A stretch of DNA of 64,000 nucleotides, from assembly GCA_025331125.1 (NCBI GenBank), contig JAOALB010000172.1, forward strand, positions 40,489-104,488. The letters run 5' to 3'. Positions 54,901 to 64,000 of this stretch are shown piece by piece. The translations under genes were made by a program, and so were the position numbers. The stretch's first letter is position 1, and every line of letters begins with the position of its first letter. The notes below the pieces were generated by a model, which was not told the DNA's origin, did no database searches, and saw only the letters and a list, made by a program, of their open reading frames with translations. Origin of the DNA: Mycogone perniciosa. Lineage: Eukaryota; Ascomycota; Sordariomycetes; Hypocreales; Hypocreaceae.

Positions 54901-57122
54901 CCTACCACACTCCGAGGGGAGAGATTCCAGCTTGCCAGCAACTCCACTGTGGCCACCTGAAGCGCTGTGCAAAGAGGCTGTGCCAAGGACGGCTTGCTTA
55001 TGTCTTCAGAGTCTTCATCTAGAATCGCATCAATCAGGCGCCACTTGCTACCTAATATGTTTGATGTATATTCTGTAGCTTCCTCGAGACTCCTTTGAAG
55101 ACGGAGAAGTTGATCAGAGACTTACCCATTCCTCGCCAATGGGCCCCTTGGCCTGTGAAGACAAAGGCAACGACCGAGTTCTGCTTGCGACATTGAACAG
55201 CCTTCAGGGACTGGAGTTGTAGCAGAAGACTATCTATGGTGAAGGCTCTGCAGGTCGCTCGCCAAGAAAATATGGAGCGCCTACACGCCAGTGTGTAGGC
55301 CAGGTCATTCAAAAACTCGTGCTCTGCTGAATGATCGACAATGGTGGCTCGATGTGACTTGAGATTGTCTATGTAACTCTCTGCCACTCTTTGAACACCA
55401 GCCTTGTCAAAGGCTGAGAAGACGAAGACAAAGGGGTGCCGTTTCTGAGTCAGGGGGGCACTCTTGCCATTGGTATGGCTGCCATCTCCCAATGAACCAA
55501 AATATAACCGCTGGATCTCGGCTGGCGAAGGGATGCTAATTGATGTGCGGTGGATGCCATTGATGTGGTGATTCGTGAGATAAGAGTAGGCATCACTAAC
55601 GACGACATGGGCATTTGTGCCACCAAACCCAAAGGAGTTGGCTGATGCAATACGTGGCCCCGGTCGTGGCCAGGGAATTGCTTCCAAGGGGAATGCCACA
55701 TTCCACTCGTCTTGGCGAATTTTGGGATTTACCTTTCTAAAATTGAGGTTTGGAGGAATGATGCCTTCTTCCACAACCATAAGCGTCTTGATCAGCGATA
55801 GCATACCAGCAGCGCCTTCGGTATGCCCGAGAGATGTCTTGACTGCCCCGATATAAAGAGGGCTGTCTCGCGGTCGGCAGCTGAATGTTGTTGCGATTGC
55901 CTCGACCTCGATTGGGTCCCCCACGGCCGTTCCAGTGCCGTGTGCCTCCACATACATGGTGTTTCTCAAATCCAGCCTGGCCTTTTGATATGTCTTCTGT
56001 ATAAGATGCTGCTGCGCCTGCATGGAGGGAACGAAGATGCCCGGTGTTTTGCCATCGTGATTGCAACCAGTAGCTCGAATGAGTCCACGAATCGTATCGC
56101 CGTCCTGAACAGCATCGGATAGACGCTTTAATATGACCGTTCCAATGCCTTCGCCTCGAGAGTATCCATTGGCTCGCTCGTCAAAAGTATAACACAAGCC
56201 ATCTGGAGAGAGGGCACCGAGTTTACACAGGTCGTTCACCACGTATGGGGAAGCGATAAGATTGACACCGCTGGCTATGGCCTACATATGAACATTAGTG
56301 AACCAAGATATCATACTGACGCCGCAGCTATAGCTACCGTATGTGGGAATGAAAACTAACCATTCTGGAGTCCCCTGATCTTAAGTTCTCGCACGCCAAA
56401 TGTACCGCCACTAAGCCGGCAGAACACGCCGTGTCTATCGTCACGCTGGCTCCGGAAAAGTCATAGAACCAGCTGATCCGATTCGCAAGAATGGACTTGG
56501 CGCAACCGGTGCCTTTGTATTTGACCCATTGTTCAAAATCTGAATCAAGTATGATCCTGTAGTCGTCTCCGAATGAACCGACGTAGACGGAGGTATCGGA
56601 AGAGATGCATTTCCCCATGGGAATTCCAGCTAATCACAATTAGTTTGCTAGTTATACAGAGCCTCCCGTGCTTCTCAACCGGTTTTTAAAAGATGATTCT
56701 GAAATTATTTACCATTCTCTAGGCCTTCATAGACATTTTCGAGCAACAGCCTCTGTGGGGATTCATGCAAAGTACCTCGTTCTTTGTGAAGTTGAAAAGG
56801 GCAGCATCAAAGCGAGAGACGTCTTCCGCAAGGAAATGGCCGCCTTTGGTGTAGAACTGAATCAAATGTGAGCGTCACTTAGCCTCTATGGAAAAGGAAA
56901 ACTGGAGTGAAGAAGGAGATCATATTCATGTCTTACCATGCCTCCCCTATCAGGATTTGGGTGATAATGGGCATCTGCATTTAACTTTGACGAGGGAAAT
57001 GGCCGCATGGCTGAACGTCCTTGGACGAGATATTTCCAGAGACGCTGCGGATCAACAGCATCGTCGGCAAACCGAGATGCAATGCCAATGACGGCAATGG
57101 GCTCAGTGTCTGGTTGCGACAT
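48948..57122 (-). pseudogene. Highly reducing type I polyketide synthase (KS-AT-DH-MT-ER-KR-ACP), disrupted
   Basis: From ATG at 57122 the gene keeps every domain. KS (residues about 1-420) has DTACSAGLVAVHLA, EAHGTGT and VKTSLGHTEG. AT has VVGHSSGEIAAAY and NAYHSKHM. DH has WLADHKVTDNIVYPG, with Asp where HxxxG usually has Gly, and TLDCMLQ. The C-methyltransferase has FLEVGAGTGC, ER has HAGAGGTGQIAIQ, KR has SGGFGGLG and MLSSVSGVVG, and the ACP has YGVDSLVAIEF with the phosphopantetheine Ser. The last codon is at 48948. Introns at 56936-56857 and elsewhere are conserved in phase. Lesions: one-base losses near 56752-56760 (KS), 55089-55097 and 54868-54872 (AT), a four-base loss near 53217-53229 (DH to MT), TAA at 52142-52144 and TAG at 50121-50123 (KR). 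It would make a reduced, methylated polyketide if intact; product unknown and no cluster partners are visible. Confidence 0.9.
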
Positions 57123-58165
57123 GTTCTGAAAAGTCAATGAATATAGATCAGGTTTCTTGAGATGGTGTTGATGGGATTCTGCAAGCAGATAGTAGGAAGG
57201 AGGGGGAAGGAAATCAAAGAAGATATACCTGGATGGAAGGGACAGAATTAGAGAACTATACTTCACAACATCCAATTCTTTACGGCGATCGGAAAATTGG
57301 GTTAGGAGTTAGACTAGCCGAGTCTAAAAACAAATAAGGAATAGAGTGGTCGCTAATGTAGAGCATAATGAGGAGCAATTCAGGAGGATCACGAGGCGCA
57401 GCAGATCAATCCTTCGGCATATCGATATTAAACAGAGCTTCCGATTTCGATACGAAGTCTTGAGATAGATTGCTAAGAGAAAAAGCGGTTAGGGTGATGG
57501 AGAAACGTTCCTCGAATGTAACGTAGACAGCTATATTACCGCGTCAGTATAATTCTAGTCGATCTTTGGCTCATTACCGTTGCATATTGACCAAGGTCCG
57601 TAAGAGTGCTAGTAACTAGATAATGCACCTTAGCCAGTTGTTACACAACAGTACACAAAACATATTCCTCAACGTACTGCGTACCACCCACCATCGACAT
57701 ATTCCTCAAGGTGCCAGAATGGTACTCCTCTAACAAACAGTTTTTGTGCCTGTTTGTATAGTCCATACGGAGTATAGCAGCCACATTACTCCGTAAACCC
57801 GTCACAGTGGTGGGGCAGTTAGTGTTATGCCGGATTGTTAGTTACTTGCTATACTCATACATGGAATTACCAAGGTGCAAGTATAGGCGCAAGCGCTTAC
57901 AAGTGGACCGACGCAATATCTTATCCCTCTTTCATGTCCACCGCTCATCCTGCCATCGACAGCTACCGTACTCTCCACGGCTAGGCTGTGGAAGAAAAAA
58001 CAGTGACATATCCGTCTACACTACAACACAAATAAGTCCCTGTTTTTTTTCGCTGTATGACCGCTTATCTAGGATATACGTTAGCACGCAACTTTGAATA
58101 TACCGGTAAATACCCTTTTTGTAATTCGGTTCGCTCGTACAGCTGCATTTCAAAGGTTTCTACTA
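57123..58165. other. Upstream region of the PKS, no gene seen
   Basis: Motifs TACGGAGTA at 57766 and TACTCCGTA at 57787 lie about 20 bp apart. No tailoring gene or regulator of a PKS cluster is present. Confidence 0.5.
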
Positions 58166-58243
58166 CCCGTTGGTGGGGACTTCGTAAACCAACTAAAAGA
58201 CTTCGTCTTCTAATAGTTGGTTTACGAAGTCCCCACCAACAGG
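58166..58243. mobile_element. 78-bp hairpin MITE with CCCGTTGG termini, TA-flanked
   Basis: The left arm (CCCGTTGGTGGGGACTTCG onward, 30 bp) pairs with the right arm with a single mismatch, leaving an 18-bp loop. TA dinucleotides at 58164-58165 and 58244-58245 fit target duplication. It is the fullest of the CCCGT-ended hairpins in the window and the parent form of the 31-bp copy at 48570. Confidence 0.8.
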
Positions 58244-59345
58244 TAAGTGGCCTAAGCCATTACAGTTCAGCTATACTAAAATAGAAATAGCGCCTCTATT
58301 AAGGTCATGATATTAGTCTCCGCCGACCTCTTTTTACTTTTCCTCCATTCAACTTAATAATCTCCTCAAGATACCGCGGAATGCATTCAATCCAGCCTTA
58401 AATAGATTCTATCAGCATCTTTTCCCAAAGCAGCTAGCTAAGCCTTTCAAGCTTCTTAACAACAATACACATCCAGGCTAGCTTAATTGCATTAAAAGTA
58501 GGCGACTTCCTACACTAGATTTATTATTTAATACCCAAATATAAAACATTTGGCATCCACTACTCTGTACTGAGTAGTTTTATCCTAATAACATAACTCC
58601 TTAAAGCTACAATTACTCTGGATTACGAGGAATTAAGGATATACAAGTAAGGAATGGACTATTGGAATCCCTATTCCTTCGGTTTACATATTACTGTACA
58701 TTTAGTATTAAAATGTCCCCAAAGTCCAATATAATTGAATATAAAAAGGAGCTGGTATCCCAATAGAAACTTAGTATACCATTAATCTTTATACCGCTAT
58801 AACAAGCTTCCCTCCTACACCTACAAATACCCTACCTTTTAGGTGCCTATTTACTAAAATTCTATAACCTTTTAAGCAGCTATTAAGAAAATAAACTTAA
58901 TAATACTCTCTCGCCCCTTTTAGGCATTTAAAGAAAAATAGTAAATAGTATTAAACTTTAAGTAAACTAAAGATAATCAAATTTTACTGCTGCTAAATAA
59001 ACAATATTTTAGCGATTAAAAAAAAGGCACTCTTTTACTTTAAAAGTAAAAAGAGACTATAATTTTTTTATTTATATTTAAAAAATAGTATATTAATAAT
59101 AAATATATAAAACTTAATATCTTTTTTTAAAAGGTTTTAAAAAAACTATTTTTTTTAAAAATAAATAAATAAAAACATTTACTTTTATAAAAGAAAAGTA
59201 ATTAAATATAATACTTAAAATCTTTATTTAAATTAAAAGAATTAATTTAATTTAAAAGGCTAAATAAAAAATATTACTTTTAGTAGCTTAAGCTATTAAT
59301 AACTATTTAACTAAATATTAAAAAAAGTATTATCTTTTAATAATT
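58244..59345. other. AT-rich, RIP-like sequence without readable protein
   Basis: From about 58300 the GC content falls sharply and TpA becomes very frequent, with A- and T-runs up to eight. No protein or tRNA can be read. It adjoins the copia element and is probably older repeat DNA worn by RIP. Confidence 0.6.
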
Positions 59346-62300
59346 TGTAATAGTCTAGGTTGATTTTTAATAGTTAAACCGAGATTCTTGGGTTTATATT
59401 AACAGAGAGGTTAAAAATAAATACTAAATAGGGTAATATAGTTACAATTCTGTAAAATAGGCGGTTTTAGTAAATATAATTTATTAACAACTATTTAAAT
59501 AACTATATTAAATAAATAATAAGCCAGTTATATATATATAAAGGAGATTTAAATATAATTATTAATATTTTAGTAAATGTTATTGCAATTACAATAGTAG
59601 TTATAGTAGTGCAGTAATTAAATAAATAATTATATATTTTAATATAGTAAGCGTTTAAATAATTACTTTTAGCGCAGTAATTACTTTTTGTTAAAAAGGA
59701 GGGCTAAAAAGTAAGGATTTCAGTGTATTTGGGTAACCTTCCTATTCTGGCTAGACCCAGAATTAGGCCCGACGCTAAGACCGAGTTCTAGAGGAACTTC
59801 GGTGTAAGTTAGGAAATTTCTGTTATCTTTAACGATAACAATTAAGCTAGGACCAGCTATCCCGCCTACCCTAGACTCAATATAATAGCCATAATGGCTA
59901 TTATAAAAAATCTGACTAAAATGGTTTCCTGTTTGTATAGCTATAAGTCGATTTGGCCGATTTCCTATATAAATAAATTTTGCGGAAAATAGGAATAGAG
60001 CTATAAACCTAACTCTGCTGCTATATTCCTATTATCTAGTCGGAGGACTATTATAGAAGACAAAGCTATTATTTATACAATTACTTTTACACCAGCCGTA
60101 TATATACTAGATATTCTATAACTTTTAACTATTAAATCAGTTACAATTTAACTGTTTATCTATTATTAACCTAACTAAACTCTTAGTCGTTTCCTTATTA
60201 CTGCGTTATATACAGCTTCCTAAAAGCTGTATATAAATAAGGTTCAGTATAACCTTATTAATTTAACAGGTTATAAGCCTAGGAGAGTTTTCTTTAAGTC
60301 TCTATTAGTGGATTTTTTTAATAGTTACAGCACTTCCTTTAATACTATTACAGCACTTATAGCAGGTTTTTATAGTGCTTATCTTAATGCTTATCCTAAT
60401 GCTTATATAAGCATTATTTTTAGGATTATAGCTACTAGAAGCTATTTTTAAGCTTTTACTGTAAATACTATTGCAGTTATAGTAATACTGCTATTATTTT
60501 CACTATTTTTAGTGATTTATATATACTATAAAGTATATTCCCTATTTTAATAGGATATAGGTCTAATAGCAGTATAAGTCAACCTATTAAGGCTCCTAGT
60601 AGCCCTATTTCCTCAATTAAAGATAATAGCTCTCCCTAGCAGTAAAGGGATCTATTTATTCAAGTGCAGAATATAGAACAAGAGCTTCAGATACAGAGGG
60701 CTTTTACTAAGATAGTTAAAGCACAGTTAAAGAGTCAGAATAACACTATAACTCAGCTATCTAATACTCTAGCTAGCCTAGCTGCTGCTATATTAAAGCT
60801 TTAATAACAGACTACTAGTCTAATACAAGTTAATTTTATAGCCTTTATTTCAGTGCTGATATAAGCTTTTACTCCTATTTCTATACTGATCCAGGTTCTA
60901 TTTTCATCTATTCCTTAACCTTAAAATACTATTTCTACTTTAAATAGTAGTTTTATTAAAGAGGCATTAAAAAAAGTCTATAGCTTTCCAGAAAACTCTA
61001 AGCTAATAGGCCCTAATAACTTTAATTAATAGAAACAGTCCTTAAGTATTATATTAAAGGCTATAGATTACTATACTTTTATAGAAAATCCTATAGTTAC
61101 TGATTCCTTATTTAATTTAAAATAGGCTTTATTACTTATACTAATTAAGGATAGTTTAACAGCTATTCCTACTGCATTCATTACTTAAATTCAAAGCCTA
61201 AAAGAAGTATTTTTAGCATTAAAAATACAATATAGTTACTTTAATACTTTACAAAAAGATTCCCTTTATAGAGAATTTTACTTATTAAATTATAGTAATT
61301 ATAAAGGATCTTTAGCTGAATTTAATGCTACTTTTAACGGCTTATTAGCTAAGTTAGCTATTTTAAAGGTTAATATTAATATACTAGATTAAGTAAATTA
61401 ATATTTAAACTCCTTAAAAAAGATTTATCTTTAATGGGCTGAAAGAATTAAAGGAACTATTAAATCTAGTAAAGCTATTAAGCAATCTACTAAAGGTTTT
61501 AATATTTAGTTCTTTATAGCAGATATATTAAAAGAGACTAGGAATCTATCTTTTACTGTATATAAAGTTAATAAGGCCTCAGGCCCTTTTAAGTCCCTTA
61601 ATTAAAAGCCAGCTTTTATTTCTAATAAAAGGAAAGGAAATTAAAAGAATTAACAAAACCAGAAGTAAACTATAGAGGATACTGCTTTTACTAGCATATA
61701 CTATATAGCTACTAGGGAGTATAGCTTAAAAGAGCTATTAAAAAAGTCTTTTACTGAATCTATTAGCAGTTTAAATAATAATTAAAATCTTTTATATGCC
61801 TTAAACGCTAAAAAAGGAAAAAAAGTCTTTTAACCCTTTTAAGCCTTTTAAATCTTTTAAAAAACCTAAACCCCTTAAACTCTCTATTTAAAATAGTCTA
61901 TTATATAATACTAGATCTATAGTTTATATAGTTAATTCTAGGAAATAGTTTATAGACTATAGACTTAATAACAAGGATTTAAGTGTTATCTATACTGGCA
62001 GGGGCTTTATTACCTTTAAAGGAATAAATATAGCTACTTTTACTATCCTTAATAAAAATAATAACTATAAAAAAATAAAATTGCTAAATACCCTTTATTG
62101 CCTACAGCTAGATGTAAACCTTATAAGTGGTTTAAAGTATTACTAAGCTAGAGGATATATATAGTATAATACTCTTTTTACAAAAACTATACAGCTAATA
62201 GGGCTGTTAAATCCTTTAAAATATAGTTTTTTCCTTACAATTAAAGGATATACTACACTATACAGCCATATAAATAGCTATAAAGCTTATAGCTTTATAT

Positions 62301-63927
62301 AAGTTTAAATTCCTGCTATTAGTAAAGAAAAGGCTTAGGAATATATTACTATTCTAAAAGTAATAGCTTTGAAAAAACAACTAATTAAATTTAGTCTTAG
62401 GCTTATAAAGAAAAATAATCCTAAAGGAAAGGATTTCTTTAAACTCTTTAAAACCCTAGGCTAAGTAGAGGAAGAGGGGCCTTATATGCCTTTATTGCCT
62501 AAGGAAATAAGGGGGAATAAGCCTATAGAGGATACCTTTATAGAGGAAAGGCCCTGTATACCTAAGGAATCCTCTATTACTAAAGATCTAGAAGTTATTA
62601 AGCTATCTAAACTAGAGGGAGATACTATTATTAATAATAATTCTAGCCATAAACTGCTAAATCTAGCCCTTTTATAGTATAAAAGACTAGGTTATATTAA
62701 TTTAAGTCTATTAAAGAAGACTATTAAAATAACTACTAGAATTCTTAACTTTAATTCTATTAAAGAGGCTGAATTCTATTGCCTAGCGTGTAATAAAGGA
62801 AAAGCTATTAGGAGGCTTAATTTAAAGCTAATTCCTAATCCACTAGCCTCTCTAAATCGTCTAGAAGCTAATACTTTCTCTATAAAGCCAGTACCTTATA
62901 ATAAAGCCCCTATTAGTCTTTTAATTATCAATAGAAAATTAAAATATAAGTGGCTATTCCTTTTAAAAGATTATAGTAGACTTACCCTTTTAGCTATTAT
63001 ATAAGGCTTTATAAATAGCCTGAAAATGCAGTATAACCAGTATCCTAAAGAATTTCACTATAATAGCGGAAAGGAAATTAATTAGGAACTTTAAACCTAG
63101 TTCTTTTCTTTAAGAATTATATATTCCTATAGCAGCCTTTATATTTATAAATAGAATGGTTTAATAGAACGCTTTATTAGAGTTTTATTAGATAGGCTAT
63201 AGGCTACTATTATAGCAGCTAACCTGCCGCTATATCTCTAGAATTTTATTATTACTGCAGTTTTTAAATTAATTAACTATATAGCTATTACTAATAGGGA
63301 CTTTACCCTTTATTAAGAATTATATAAAGATTTAGACTTTAATAAGGATTATAAACCTAATCTGTAAAGATATAGGATTATTAGCTTTTATTATAAGGTA
63401 TTTATCCTGCAAAAATAAAAGGCTAAAGGCTATAAATTAATCCTTAAAACTAAAACTAGGAGACTACTAGCAGTTTTAGGTAATAATACCTACCTTATTT
63501 ATATTCTAACTAGATATATAGTCTTTAAATTATTAACTATAAAGCTGTATAAAGATAAGATTTTTAAGCTTTAAATCCTAAAGCCTACTATAAGTTAGGA
63601 TAATAAGGAATTAAAGGGAGAAATAAAGCTAGGTTTTATAAATTAAATAATTCCTAGCTTTTAGGATATTAATCCCTTACTTTTTAACCCTATTCTAGAG
63701 GGAGTACCCACTACTATTCCCTTTATTCCTATACCAGTTATATAAGACTCTGCAGTTATAGAGGATTTTATAGATATAGATATATCCTATTTTCTCTATA
63801 ATAGCGTTAAAAAGTTAGCCTTTCCAGCCGCTGCAGCACAAGACCTATAAACGCTTAAGCAAGTACTTTATAATCCTGATAAGATTAAATGGCTAGGAGC
63901 GATTTATAGCGAATTTAACTAGCTAGT
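59346..63927 (+). mobile_element. Ty1/copia-type LTR retroelement, RIP-destroyed and interrupted
   Basis: The left end (TGTAATAGTC at 59346) aligns with the LTR-like sequence at 48156. A very AT-rich body follows, with residual plus-strand gag-pol reading from about 60650 to 63927. The element stops abruptly where GC-rich sequence begins at 63928, within a reading similar to the start of reverse transcriptase. The 3' half (reverse transcriptase, RNase H, 3' LTR) is beyond the interruption or outside the window. Confidence 0.75.
60650..63927 (+). pseudogene. Copia gag-pol remnant (gag, pre-integrase, integrase core, RT start)
   Basis: Readable pieces in one plus orientation follow the Ty1/copia order. 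A gag-like segment comes first (SLKEVFLALKIQYSYFNTLQ near 61200). Protease-to-pre-integrase text follows, then RLGYINLSLLKKTIK near 62690 with a CxxC-like FYCLACNKGKA. Next is the integrase core (KWLFLLKDYSRLTLLAII near 62950, HYNSGKEI near 63060, NGLIERFIRVLLDRL near 63160), and last WLGAIYSEFN near 63890, where copia reverse transcriptase begins. Stops TAA and TAG occur every 20-60 codons, mostly replacing Gln or Trp codons. No active-site assignment is reliable in such degraded text. Confidence 0.75.
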
Positions 63928-64000
63928 TGTCACGACCCGACCAGGCCAAGGCCCGGGTCCGGAAGAATATCGGAACGACGGGCCAATAAGAACATGATCA
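63928..64000. mobile_element. Start of a second LTR-like element, unmutated, cut by the edge
   Basis: At 63928 the sequence changes in one step from AT-rich to GC-rich, starting TGTCACGACCCGACC. TG at the end of an LTR and a first block like the LTRs at 48156 and 59346 (TGTSACGA) suggest an LTR inserted into the copia pol reading. CTAGT directly before it may be one copy of a target duplication; the other copy is outside the window. Confidence 0.5.

Noticed and set aside
56750..56772. An intron instead of a frameshift in the PKS KS domain
   Set aside because: GT and AG are available but the intron would be only about 23 nt, too short for a fungal spliceosomal intron, and would remove the conserved DPQQR region.
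48948..57122. A polyketide biosynthetic gene cluster including the ABC transporter and Zn2Cys6 factor
   Set aside because: The transporter and regulator are 20 kb or more away with unrelated genes between; no P450, oxidoreductase or transferase adjoins the PKS.
63928..64000. The 3' LTR of the copia element itself
   Set aside because: The reverse transcriptase and RNase H regions are missing before it, and it lacks the RIP damage of the element's own left end.
1..64000. CRISPR arrays or operons
   Set aside because: No regularly spaced direct repeats; spliced genes and fungal families show a eukaryotic genome.

Overview
The window reads as chromosomal DNA of a filamentous ascomycete, most likely of the Eurotiales (Aspergillus/Penicillium/Talaromyces type). 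The reasons are short GT-AG introns of about 50-80 nt, fungal families (Zn2Cys6 regulator, WSC domain, 2EXR and F-box proteins, a highly reducing polyketide synthase), NACHT-ankyrin genes, and transposons damaged by C-to-T changes that look like repeat-induced point mutation (RIP). Species cannot be read from the sequence.

Layout. 0-8 kb: a small secreted protein cut by the left edge, a split tRNA-Pro and a GH5 endoglucanase with a GPI-like tail. 9-17.3 kb: a degraded NACHT-ankyrin gene, a secreted cysteine-rich protein whose last exon was rebuilt here, and a second NACHT-ankyrin relic. 18-20.3 kb: an intact argininosuccinate synthase gene in 15 exons, one of them only 5 nt. 21.2-23.1 kb: a complete but dead pogo/Fot1-type transposon with TA target duplication. 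23.7-28.8 kb: an intact 16-exon ABC-C (MRP-type) transporter. 29-34 kb: an unknown acidic protein, a BTB/POZ protein and a Zn2Cys6 regulator. 34.2-42.3 kb: two large multidomain proteins of the secretory pathway or cell surface, a WSC-linked subtilisin and a YteR-like six-hairpin glycosidase with ten tandem cysteine repeats. 43-47.8 kb: F-box, small cysteine-rich and 2EXR proteins. 48.9-57.1 kb: a highly reducing polyketide synthase (KS-AT-DH-MT-ER-KR-ACP) that keeps every domain but carries at least four frameshifts and two nonsense changes. 58.3-63.9 kb: a very AT-rich, RIP-destroyed Ty1/copia element, interrupted at 63928 by the unmutated start of another LTR-like element that runs off the right edge.

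How the genes relate. No co-regulated cluster is evident. The PKS has no adjacent tailoring genes and is most simply a dead metabolite gene beside a transposon graveyard. The extracellular enzymes (GH5, subtilisin, six-hairpin glycosidase) suggest a saprotrophic or host-surface lifestyle. Arginine synthesis is housekeeping. A dispersed 9-bp motif, TACTCCGTA/TACGGAGTA, occurs about 20 times, never in an exon of an intact gene. Three small CCCGT-ended hairpin elements are scattered through the window.

Intron-exon structures were derived by reading splice signals together with family conservation. They agree in phase and length for GH5, argininosuccinate synthase, the ABC transporter, BTB, Zn2Cys6, subtilisin and six-hairpin genes. 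No transcript evidence is available.
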